NCBI GenBank assembly: GCA_049303315.1
Contig: JBAQMZ010000050.1
Location: forward strand, 1-53,257
Length of the DNA stretch: 53,257 bases
Source: Methanoperedens sp049303315
GTDB taxonomy: Archaea; Halobacteriota; Methanosarcinia; Methanosarcinales; Methanoperedenaceae
Reading direction: 5' to 3'
In this document: in pieces, positions 17,402 to 24,469 of the stretch
Layout: each line of letters begins with the position of its first letter
Numbering within the stretch: position 1 is the stretch's first letter
The notes under the pieces: generated by a model
The model's input: only the letters and a program-made list of their open reading frames with translations
The model's database searches: none
Told to the model about the DNA's origin: nothing
Translations under genes and position numbers: made by a program

Positions 17402-17473
17402 TCAGCATTTCAACACTTCACGGAATTTTAGTAATAATTCAGCATGGGTATCCGTAACAAAAATATCAGACAT
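17402..17473 (-). pseudogene. Truncated PIN-domain toxin start
   Basis: A 23-codon reading frame on the minus strand whose ATG overlaps the end of the antitoxin gene (17466-17639), as in intact pairs. It starts MSDIFVTDTHAELLL, close to the first strand of VapC-type PIN toxins, which carries the first catalytic aspartate (VTDTHALxW), then stops. The PIN domain is otherwise missing and no further PIN motifs lie downstream. Together with the intact antitoxin this looks like a decayed toxin-antitoxin locus. Confidence 0.6.
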
Positions 17474-17639
17474 GGAATAACGATTTTTTCGCTTCATCGA
17501 TTTCGTTCTCGGTTATTTTTAGTCCTTTCAGTATGCCCCGTAGTGCTACAACTTTTTTCCGAGCAGCGAGATTTTTCTTAAGACTCCTGAGTTCCTGCTC
17601 AATCCTTGTTATTCTGATATATGCTAATTTGCTTTTCAT
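17466..17639 (-). CDS. Small VapB-like antitoxin (orphaned)
   Basis: A 57-aa basic, helical protein. The pattern RIEQELRSLKKNL followed by LKGLKITENEIDEAKKSLF is typical of archaeal antitoxins encoded directly upstream of PIN toxins. A Shine-Dalgarno AGAGGT lies 7 nt before the ATG. The following PIN gene survives only as a 23-codon stub. The rest of the gap 17341-17695 holds no other gene. Confidence 0.65.
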   Translation of the reverse strand: MKSKLAYIRITRIEQELRSLKKNLAARKKVVALRGILKGLKITENEIDEAKKSLFHV

Positions 17640-17695
17640 CTTCTGACCTCTATTATTCGTTGTTATGCCTTTTGAACTATTTATTATTTATACAC

Positions 17696-19033
17696 TCACA
17701 ATTTCGCCCCGCATTCAAGACAGAACTTCTCGTTAGCCTCGACCTCCCTGCCGCAGTTCGGGCACTTCTTCATCGCGCCTGCGCCGATATTGGAGCGCTG
17801 GATTATACTGCCTTTTTCAGTAATTGAGCCAGAACGCCCGAAGTCATGAGTGTCCTGACCATCTCCGGCTTCTCCTTTTCTCCCCTCTGCTTTCGCCAGT
17901 TTCAGGAGCCTTAACGCCTCAATCCCGCGCCTTGCCTCCTCGAAATCAGCCTCGCTCTCTTTCTGCTCAATCAGGATATCTGTCTCGGCATCCTTGACCT
18001 TTTGAACCCTCCCAAAATCCAGTACCTCGCTCTTAACTGCATGCTGGGAGCGCACATCCGCCACGCCCAGTTTTGCAGCGTGCTCGTATTCGTTCTCACC
18101 CGGTCTCACTTTGATGGGAAGAGTAAGCGGCTGGTCTTTCGTAGTTCCTTTATCCTTCCCAAAGTAATAAACGACCCTTCCTTTCACTTCAAAATCGCCT
18201 GTTTGATTTGGCTTTATCCTGACTTCGAAATCCTTCCCGGCGCCGGGATCAACAGTATATGTGGTAGTATATTGACCTGCGCCAGAAGTTACGAATCCAG
18301 ATGAGGTCACGGACATCCCTGAAGGAGGGATAATGATCACTTGTACCGTCATCGCAGGTTTAGTAATGACGTTCACCGCAGATAGTTTTAATACAATATC
18401 CTCCCCCATGACCACGTCCGTCTTCTCGCCGTAGAGCTGGACGCTTGCAGATATCAAAGCCTCTGCTTGCGCGGATTTTTTCCTTGATCTGTAAATAATC
18501 AATATGAGTATCAGCGCAAGGATGCCGATGATTATTAGTGTATTTTTGCTCAATCCGGTCGTCTTTTCAGCAGCCGTTCGCTCATCCAACGGGGTTGGAG
18601 GAGGAGTTCTTACCTTTATTGGAAGGCTCAATGTACGGTCTTCTGCTGTTGATTGATCATTCCCGAAATAATATATTACCCGTCCCTTAACCTCAAAATC
18701 GCCTGCCTGATTTGTCTTTATTCTTACTTCGATATCCCTGCCCGCGCCCGTATTGATATTAAAAGTTGAAGTGAATTGCCCTGCGCCAGAAGTAACGAAT
18801 TCAGATGAACTCACGGACATCCCTGAAGGAGGAATCAAAATTACCTGCACGGTCATCATCGGTTTTGTAATAATATTGACTGCTGAAAGTTTTAATATAA
18901 TATCTTCCCCGAGAACCACATCGGTCTTCTCTCCATGAAGCTCGACGCTTGCGTTCACTGCGGCTGAAGCGGTATTAACCAAAAGTATGAAAATAAAAGA
19001 AACAATTAGAGTAGCCTTTAATATTCTGTTCAT
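17696..19033 (-). CDS. Surface/membrane protein with duplicated beta domain and zinc ribbon
   Basis: A 445-aa protein: signal peptide (~5-25), beta domain A (~26-142), proline-rich linker, transmembrane helix (~166-182, IIIGILALILILIIY), basic stop-transfer, beta domain B (~195-310, very similar to A), an acidic/charged helical region, and a C-terminal zinc ribbon CPNCG..FCLECG. Domain B starts right after the membrane stop, so it would lie on the opposite side from A. The GEKTDVV(L/M)GEDI(I/V)LKLSAVN strand is nearly identical in both copies. Shine-Dalgarno GGTGG precedes the ATG; a minus-strand TATA box at 19155-19164 suggests a ~95-nt leader. No function is recognised. Confidence 0.7.
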   Translation of the reverse strand: MNRILKATLIVSFIFILLVNTASAAVNASVELHGEKTDVVLGEDIILKLSAVNIITKPMMTVQVILIPPSGMSVSSSEFVTSGAGQFTSTFNINTGAGRDIEVRIKTNQAGDFEVKGRVIYYFGNDQSTAEDRTLSLPIKVRTPPPTPLDERTAAEKTTGLSKNTLIIIGILALILILIIYRSRKKSAQAEALISASVQLYGEKTDVVMGEDIVLKLSAVNVITKPAMTVQVIIIPPSGMSVTSSGFVTSGAGQYTTTYTVDPGAGKDFEVRIKPNQTGDFEVKGRVVYYFGKDKGTTKDQPLTLPIKVRPGENEYEHAAKLGVADVRSQHAVKSEVLDFGRVQKVKDAETDILIEQKESEADFEEARRGIEALRLLKLAKAEGRKGEAGDGQDTHDFGRSGSITEKGSIIQRSNIGAGAMKKCPNCGREVEANEKFCLECGAKL

Positions 19034-19199
19034 ATTACCACCCGAATGCGCGCTGGTAAATAGTGCGTTTTTGGCTGAATTTTTCGTAGTCGTATTTTTA
19101 TCTCCTTTTTAGTTCATACCACTTGAATTCCACAATTTTCAATGTCCACACCAGTATATATTTATGCTGTTGTATAGTAGAAGCAAAGTTGGACGCGGG

Positions 19200-19294
19200 C
19201 TACAAATCCCTCACAAGGCGAAAGCTGGGGCGCAATCAGCGGAGCGATGGTCAATTGCGTAGCTGTTCCAACCACCGCCACGACGGATACGGGT
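19200..19294 (-). pseudogene. C-terminal fragment of an SUMF1/FGE-fold gene
   Basis: Minus-strand translation gives RIRRGGGWNSYAIDHRSA, then after a gap or frameshift SFRLVRDL and a stop. This matches the C-terminal signature of SUMF1/FGE-fold proteins (RGGSW..RSA..GFRLV), and the last 18-20 bases of coding sequence are almost identical to the end of the intact gene at 22474-24360. About 27 nt between RSA and the GFRL strand are missing. Nothing upstream of RIRRGG survives, so it is a tail remnant between the surface protein and the Fic gene. Confidence 0.65.
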
Positions 19295-19309
19295 CATTTC
19301 CTGCGGGTA

Positions 19310-20536
19310 TTACCTTTCAGGCAGTATTTTCCTGTGTTCATCTATTATGAACCTGACAAAATCACCCACATCTGACTCCCTCCCCTTCTCAAGATAATTG
19401 AAATACTCGTATTTTTTTTCAGGGTTAAAAGCAAAGATAGGGTATCCACTCTTTAGCAGTATGAAAGAATGAATAAGTCGTGCTGCCCTGCCGTTACCGT
19501 CTTTGAATGGATGGATAGAAACAAAAAGGAAGTGGAATATCGAACCAAGTATGAGGGGATGAATGTGGTTTTTGTTGAGATGATAATAACTTATAAGTGA
19601 CCTCATCAAATATTCGATTTCTTTGTTGGTAGAAGGTAATTTCCATTTTGAACCAATAATCCGTTTTGTTGACGAAGCAAAGAACATCCCCGCTTCTTTT
19701 ATCAACCCGCGCATCAGTATCTGATGAGTGGTTTTAATAAGGTCAATATTCAAGACCGTATCTTTATACACTTCTATTATATGATCCAGAGCCTCTTTTG
19801 TGTTTTTAATCTCGATTATTTCCTTTGGTGTAAGGTTGGTGGGAAGGTCATTTATAATGCGTTCAACATCTTCATTGGAGGCAGTATTTCCTTCTGTAAC
19901 TGTGGAAGAGTAAATGTGCAGTTTTATGAGTTTATCCATAATCTCCCTTGATCCGGTAATATCTCTACTGGCATCTATTTTGGAGATAGAATCTTTGCAT
20001 TTGCTTTCTATATCCGGAACTGGCAGACCTTTCATTGTCAGATACCAGAGAGTTACATCGTTTACAAGGAACTCAAAAACCATTGGTTTTTGTCGGATTA
20101 TGTGAATGAACCTGTTATCGATAAGAGCCCTTGTATGCTTCCTGAGGGTTTTTGCTGACATTTTTGAACTTTGTAAAAGAGCCTCATGGGATATATTTTC
20201 AAATCTCAGGATATTAAAGATTAGAGCTTCTGTTCTGGGAGCCAGGAGCTTATTGTAGTCTATGCCTTCTTTCCTGCACCAGAGAAGGAAGGAGAGGTGA
20301 TTGATGAGTGAATCGTTTTCCAGGTTCAGGGAGTATTGGTAACCTCTTTTAGCAGATAGGGGTATTTTCAATACAAGCTCACTATCTATCAATTCCCGTA
20401 ATTGCCTGTATAATATCTGGGTGTTCAGGTCTTCAAACTGGATGTTTCCCCTGAGGATATTTTCAAGAGTGTTGAATGTAACTGGCTGGTTGAAATGTAA
20501 GTAAATCAGTATATCATATTTGCCGGGTGTGGACAT
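19310..20536 (-). CDS. Fic-domain protein with N-terminal winged helices
   Basis: A 408-aa Fic protein, probably an AMP-transferase or related nucleotidyl-transferring enzyme acting on proteins. The N-terminal ~150 residues look like two winged-helix units, then a Fic_N-type inhibitory motif STVTEGN (211-217, class II, intramolecular), then the catalytic Fic motif HPFKDGNGRAAR (H342-R353) with all key residues. Targets are unknown. The gene is followed by no obvious antitoxin because the inhibitory helix is in the same chain. A minus-strand TATA box near 20562 lies 26 nt from the ATG, so the mRNA is probably leaderless. Confidence 0.88.
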   Translation of the reverse strand: MSTPGKYDILIYLHFNQPVTFNTLENILRGNIQFEDLNTQILYRQLRELIDSELVLKIPLSAKRGYQYSLNLENDSLINHLSFLLWCRKEGIDYNKLLAPRTEALIFNILRFENISHEALLQSSKMSAKTLRKHTRALIDNRFIHIIRQKPMVFEFLVNDVTLWYLTMKGLPVPDIESKCKDSISKIDASRDITGSREIMDKLIKLHIYSSTVTEGNTASNEDVERIINDLPTNLTPKEIIEIKNTKEALDHIIEVYKDTVLNIDLIKTTHQILMRGLIKEAGMFFASSTKRIIGSKWKLPSTNKEIEYLMRSLISYYHLNKNHIHPLILGSIFHFLFVSIHPFKDGNGRAARLIHSFILLKSGYPIFAFNPEKKYEYFNYLEKGRESDVGDFVRFIIDEHRKILPER

Positions 20537-20683
20537 ATGTGGTAATTATGATATACTAATATATAAACTAAATCCATCTTAGTTTATTAAAATTCCTTTT
20601 TTGTGATGGATAAGTAAAATTGTGATAGAACACCAATTTCCTTGATGTTCTCGTTCTTCGGACGGATTTTTTGGATGGGCTGG

Positions 20684-20718
20684 CGGCTGACGCGCGCTGG
20701 TACCGCCGTTGCAATTTT
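20684..20718 (+). repeat. 35-nt dispersed repeat, copy 1
   Basis: CGGCTGACGCGCGCTGG..., about 30 of 35 positions shared with copy 2 at 21520-21553 on the other side of vapBC; copy 3 is at 22389-22422. Confidence 0.6.
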
Positions 20719-20730
20719 ATTCCGGATTAA

Positions 20731-20760
20731 ATTTATATCGTATAACGTTATACGTATAAC
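20731..20760 (+). promoter_or_regulatory. vapBC promoter with palindromic operator
   Basis: A TATA box (ATTTATATC, 20731-20739) is followed at once by a perfect 14-bp palindrome GTATAACGTTATAC (20740-20753) and a further half-site GTATAAC (20754-20760), ending one base before the vapB ATG. Transcription would start at about 20760, so the mRNA is leaderless and the palindrome covers the TATA-to-start region. Autorepression by the AbrB-type antitoxin is the natural reading. Confidence 0.6.
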
Positions 20761-20761
20761 T

Positions 20762-20998
20762 ATGACCGAAGTAAAAGTGCATAATAAATATCTTATTGTA
20801 ATCCCAAGAAACGTGCGCGAGGCGCTTGGGATAAAAATTGGCGAAACAGTTGAATTTGTTATTGAAAAAGGTAAAGCCGTGCTTTATCCCCATCGTGGAA
20901 GCACAGCATCTGTGAGGCGTTTGCATGGCATCATCAAGCACGAGGGTACGATAGATGAAGGCATAGAAGAAGGATATGCAGCCATGGGAGCGGAATGA
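20762..20998 (+). CDS. vapB: AbrB/MazE-type antitoxin (VapB)
   Basis: A 78-aa protein with an N-terminal swapped-hairpin AbrB DNA-binding domain (VHNKYLIVIPRNVREALGIKIGETVEFVIEKGKAVLYP) and a C-terminal tail that would bind the toxin. The start at ATG 20762 is supported by the TATA position and the domain boundary. It overlaps vapC by an ATGA junction. It likely neutralises the PIN nuclease and represses its own promoter at the palindrome just upstream. Confidence 0.87.
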   Translation: MTEVKVHNKYLIVIPRNVREALGIKIGETVEFVIEKGKAVLYPHRGSTASVRRLHGIIKHEGTIDEGIEEGYAAMGAE

Positions 20999-21408
20999 GG
21001 TACGTAGATTCTAACATTTTCATCAGCAACCTCATTGGAGATAAGAGGCTGGGTAAAGCCGCTGAGAAATACCTTGAGGCTGCTGCTTCTGGAAAAGAGT
21101 CCGCAGCAACCTCGGTTCATACCATGATTGAGATATACGCATTCTTGAAGGGAAAAAAACTTACCGAGCATAAAATATCGGAAATATTGATAGCCATAAA
21201 TCAGCATGGTGTTACTATGTTGCCCTTTGAACCGGAAATCATGAAGGAGGCACTTTCCATGGTAAAGAAGAACTGGAAGCTTGGCGATGCTATCCATTAT
21301 GTTACTATGAAGAAACATGGTATCGAAGAGATTGTTACCGATGACGGCCATTTCGATAATGTCGAGGGGATAAAGAGAATAGATATCCTGAAACTCAAGT
21401 TTGAGTGA
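20995..21408 (+). CDS. vapC: PIN-domain ribonuclease toxin (VapC)
   Basis: A 137-aa PIN nuclease. Acidic catalytic residues are visible: D5 (YVDSNIF), E46 (TMIEIY), D97 (KLGDAIHY) and D115/D116 (VTDDGHFD). The family cleaves RNA, often tRNA. It is translationally coupled to vapB and looks intact. Confidence 0.88.
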   Translation: MRYVDSNIFISNLIGDKRLGKAAEKYLEAAASGKESAATSVHTMIEIYAFLKGKKLTEHKISEILIAINQHGVTMLPFEPEIMKEALSMVKKNWKLGDAIHYVTMKKHGIEEIVTDDGHFDNVEGIKRIDILKLKFE

Positions 21409-21519
21409 AATTTTGCTAAAAAATCCCTAAAATCAATATCCATTGGGGCATTTAACTTCTAAAATCAGCTGAATTCCGCAGGTACAACTACATCCGCACT
21501 GGATTTTGAGACGGGATGA

Positions 21520-21553
21520 CGGCTAGCGCACGCTGGTACTGCCGTTGCATTTT
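21520..21553 (+). repeat. 35-nt dispersed repeat, copy 2
   Basis: Direct repeat of 20684-20718, lying between vapC and the TumE-like gene. The remaining part of the gap 21409-21607 shows no gene. Confidence 0.6.
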
Positions 21554-21607
21554 GCGAAAAACCACCGCCGCCTTCGAATTCTCTACCAGATGCGGCGGGC
21601 ACTATCT

Positions 21608-21967
21608 CTATATCCTTTCTCCTATTTTTTTAAGAATTTCTACAAATGTCGGCACGTCTGAAGGTTTTATACCGTCTCCTTCATGCACATGATGGGGAAA
21701 AGTCTTAATTTCAGGATGATGTGGTGCATTGTCCCATCTTGTTATCAATGTTTTTTCTTTGTTCTACCAATGATAGGAGTAATCTATCCTGTGCAGACTG
21801 GAATCAACATATTCAAAGACATGAAGTTCTGAATCATCTCTCAACTTTGCTGCAAACCTGATGAAACCCCTATTCACACCAATGAATTCCCTGATAAGTC
21901 GGAACTGTTTTACAGAAGGGTTCTTGTTTGTAACATTTTTTAAGAACTCGAAATAGTCCTCTATCAT
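21608..21967 (-). pseudogene. TumE-like (DUF6516) toxin with one in-frame amber codon
   Basis: Reading from ATG 21967 gives 67 residues ending ..IDYSYHW, then a single TAG (21764-21766), then 51 further in-frame residues that continue the family (..KEKTLITRWDNAPHHPEI.., HHVHEGDG..) to a second TAG at 21608-21610. The whole 119-aa length is normal for DUF6516 toxins. The TAG stands where relatives often have Gln/Asp, so a CAG-to-TAG change is the simplest history. TAG is used as the real stop of several conserved genes here, so it is not a general sense codon. Either the toxin is dead or there is local readthrough. It overlaps the partner gene by ATGA. Confidence 0.7.
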
Positions 21968-22251
21968 CCGATAGCCTCTATCAGCGCCTTTTTCTCCTCT
22001 TTCAGCTCATTATAGACTTCCGCCGAGGCTTTCCATTCAAAAAAGTCCATGTCGTCGCCAAGTGTTCCACTTAAAAATTTTTTGTAGAATTCTTCGGTTT
22101 TCATGCCATATTTTTTCTCAAAATATTTCATGCTGGCATAGATATCGTTTAATTTCTGGTTAATTTCCTCTATCCTGGATTTGAGTGTCCTGATGACCAC
22201 ATTTCTCACTAAATCGTTTGGAATTCCTGCGTTCTTAATTTCTGCTGCCAT
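21964..22251 (-). CDS. Putative antitoxin partner of the TumE-like toxin
   Basis: A 95-aa, highly helical, charged protein with a coiled-coil-like stretch (IRTLKSRIEEINQKLNDIY). It lies directly upstream of, and overlaps, the TumE/DUF6516-type gene, as the antitoxin does in such pairs. Start chosen at ATG 22251, which has AGGTG six bases upstream; a GTG at 22260 is in frame. No DNA-binding motif is obvious. Confidence 0.65.
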   Translation of the reverse strand: MAAEIKNAGIPNDLVRNVVIRTLKSRIEEINQKLNDIYASMKYFEKKYGMKTEEFYKKFLSGTLGDDMDFFEWKASAEVYNELKEEKKALIEAIG

Positions 22252-22388
22252 TCTTATCACCTGCCCGTACAGTTCAGGATATATATTTATAGAGACTCTT
22301 ATTTATATGAAAGTATCCCCTGAACAAATGCCAGCTATTTGTCAAATCCCGTCCGGAATTTTTTGCGCCGCTTCGCGCTTCGGCTGTG

Positions 22389-22422
22389 CGGCTGACGCAC
22401 GCAGGCACAGTCATTGTCTTTT
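22389..22422 (+). repeat. 35-nt dispersed repeat, copy 3
   Basis: A diverged copy of the repeats at 20684 and 21520, between the TumE-like pair and the SUMF1-fold gene. Just upstream (22365-22390) there are short GCTTCGC-centred palindromes. A TATA-like TATATATTTATAG near 22280 points toward the antitoxin gene. No gene lies in 22261-22473. Confidence 0.5.
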
Positions 22423-22473
22423 TCACATGGGGTGACATTTAATGTAAGCGGTAAGGGGTAAAGTGGAAAGTGG

Positions 22474-24360
22474 CTATGAAACCCTCACAAGGCGAAAGCC
22501 GATGAAGGTGTAGCGGTCGTCCGGGTCGTTGTCGCTGCGAAGCGCCGAACGGTAGTCCCAGGCGATGCGGAAGTAGCGCCAGCTCCCACCCCGAACGACG
22601 CGGGCGGAGCCACTTCCTTCCCATGCACTTCCATCGATGGGCGCACCGCTGTAACTATTCTGATATACATCCTGCACCCATTCCCAGACATTGCCGTGAA
22701 TATCGTACAGACCCCACGGATTTGGCTTCTTTTGTCCTACGTCATGGGTTTTGTCGCCTGAGTTTGCATGGTTCCATGCATAATCGTTGAGCTTTGATAT
22801 ACCATCGCCGAAAGAAGAACTTGTTGTTGTGCCTGCACGCGCCGCATATTCCCATTCTGCCTCTGAGGGAAGACGGTATTTGTTACTGCCTTCTTTCTCG
22901 TTGAGCTTTTTGATGAACTCCTGAACATCATTCCATGATACAGTCTCAACAGGAAGGTCATCGCCTTTGAAATACGAGGGATTGTTTCCCATCACTTCTT
23001 TCCATTCCCTCTGGGTGACCTCATACTTGCCTATGTAGAAAGCATTTGATATTTTTACACGATGCACTGGTCCTTCATCGCTGCCTCTGTTTGCTTCATT
23101 TGCTGGCGAACCCATATTAAACTCTCCCGCAGGTATGAGCACGAACTCCGCGCCGATGGAGTTGGTGAAGGTCTTCTGGCCGGCTGGAGGGTCGGGGAAG
23201 GGAAAAGGCGTTGATTTCGTCACACCCGGCGCCAGCACCCAATATCCAATCAGCACCACACCCAGCACCAGCGCCACGGCAAAAAATTTTATCTGTGAAA
23301 TCCCTTCCTTCTTTTCAGTCACACTTAACTTTTCTCTTTCCTTTGCTATGCGCTCTTCTTCCTGCCTCGCTTTCAGGCGTTCGCTTTCCCTTCTTTCTGC
23401 ATCTTCTCGCGCTTTCTTCTCTCCCAGCGCTCTCTCTTCCTGTTCTCTCTGCCTGCGCAAACGCTCTTGCTCTTCCCTTTCCTTTCTTAGCCTCTCCTCT
23501 TCCCCTCTCTTTTTTTCCACATCCCCTTTAATATCAGTGCGCTGCACCATGCTATCTCTGATTTTAACCGACGGTGCACCTTCCTCCATAGAAATAGTTG
23601 ACCTCTGCACCACAGAATCAATGATATTGATAACCTGCTCCTTCTTGATTATCCCAATCTCCCGCGCACTGGCACTTACGACAAGATGACGGAGATTATC
23701 AAGAGTTTCATTCAAGAAACCACTCAAGCCATGGCTTTTATCCGAGCCTGCACGCAGCAGAACCTGCGTCAACCCTTCGTATTCCTTTACCACAGCAGTT
23801 AACAGATAATATGCTTTCTCTCCAACCGCATCACCTGCAAGATAGAGTATTTTTCCATTCTCGATAGGAAATTCATCCACCTTATAAAGCCTGTTCTTGC
23901 ATGTATGAGCAATAAAATCCACGAGCTTTGCTACGCTTACTCCCTCAAAATTCACCCCGCGCTCTTCCAGATACCCTGAGTTTGACAGCCTGAGAAAATC
24001 AGCCCTCGTAATCGGTTTCTCTTTCAGGAAAGGACAGACGCAATGCACCTCCTTGGGGCGCATCTGTTCCACATGCTTCTTCCACTGGTGGTCTTTGTAA
24101 CGCACCGTTGCGCCGATTTCTTCTTTATGGATGCAGCCAAGTGGTTTCAGTATGAATTTCGCTGTTCGCGGTACAGTTGGCGGGATATTGCCGAGCTTCT
24201 GTATCTTATCGCCTTCAATCTCAAAAAGAGATTCCGTATAATCCAGTATAACCTCGACATCAGAAATAGCAGAGTCACTGTTATTGATTACCCTGACCCC
24301 GAACCTGACATTGTTGTCAGGCAGGACTTCATAGCCGCGTTTTATTTCGATGTCAGGCAT
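22474..24360 (-). CDS. Membrane-anchored SUMF1/FGE-fold protein
   Basis: A 628-aa protein: N-terminal Ig-like domain (~1-90), a conserved archaeal helical region (~115-265, ..ITRADFLRLSNSGYLEERG..), a highly charged coiled coil (~285-345, rich in EER/LRRQRE), one transmembrane helix (~355-375), and a C-terminal SUMF1/FGE-sulfatase domain (~395-628: FVLIPAGEFNMGS, YRLPSEAEWEYAAR, GNVWEWVQD, RVVRGGSW, GFRLV). The C-terminal domain has no cysteine, so the catalytic Cys pair of true formylglycine-generating enzymes is absent; a binding or sensing role is more likely. ATG 24360 is chosen because GGTGG lies upstream. The last ~110 nt have an unusual NNC codon pattern. Confidence 0.82.
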   Translation of the reverse strand: MPDIEIKRGYEVLPDNNVRFGVRVINNSDSAISDVEVILDYTESLFEIEGDKIQKLGNIPPTVPRTAKFILKPLGCIHKEEIGATVRYKDHQWKKHVEQMRPKEVHCVCPFLKEKPITRADFLRLSNSGYLEERGVNFEGVSVAKLVDFIAHTCKNRLYKVDEFPIENGKILYLAGDAVGEKAYYLLTAVVKEYEGLTQVLLRAGSDKSHGLSGFLNETLDNLRHLVVSASAREIGIIKKEQVINIIDSVVQRSTISMEEGAPSVKIRDSMVQRTDIKGDVEKKRGEEERLRKEREEQERLRRQREQEERALGEKKAREDAERRESERLKARQEEERIAKEREKLSVTEKKEGISQIKFFAVALVLGVVLIGYWVLAPGVTKSTPFPFPDPPAGQKTFTNSIGAEFVLIPAGEFNMGSPANEANRGSDEGPVHRVKISNAFYIGKYEVTQREWKEVMGNNPSYFKGDDLPVETVSWNDVQEFIKKLNEKEGSNKYRLPSEAEWEYAARAGTTTSSSFGDGISKLNDYAWNHANSGDKTHDVGQKKPNPWGLYDIHGNVWEWVQDVYQNSYSGAPIDGSAWEGSGSARVVRGGSWRYFRIAWDYRSALRSDNDPDDRYTFIGFRLVRVS

Positions 24361-24469
24361 TTCATGACCACCATGCACGCATAATATGCTTTGAGGATAA
24401 AAAAGTTTGCAGACTCTCACTCACCTTTGCCAGCGGTTAATCATGAGCCATCCGCCTTCATGTTTCTTC

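Noticed and set aside
21764..21766. Genome-wide recoding of TAG as pyrrolysine
   Set aside because: TAG ends several conserved genes (sulfite reductase-like, cysH, sat, Sua5) at exactly the family's normal length, so TAG is used as an ordinary stop here; only local readthrough remains possible.
23135..23689. Plus-strand 184-codon open frame over the SUMF1-fold gene
   Set aside because: Low-complexity serine/leucine-rich shadow of the charged coiled coil on the other strand; the minus-strand gene has domain support.
22474..24360. True formylglycine-generating enzyme for sulfatases
   Set aside because: The SUMF1-fold domain has no cysteine, so the catalytic Cys pair is missing, and no sulfatase gene is nearby.
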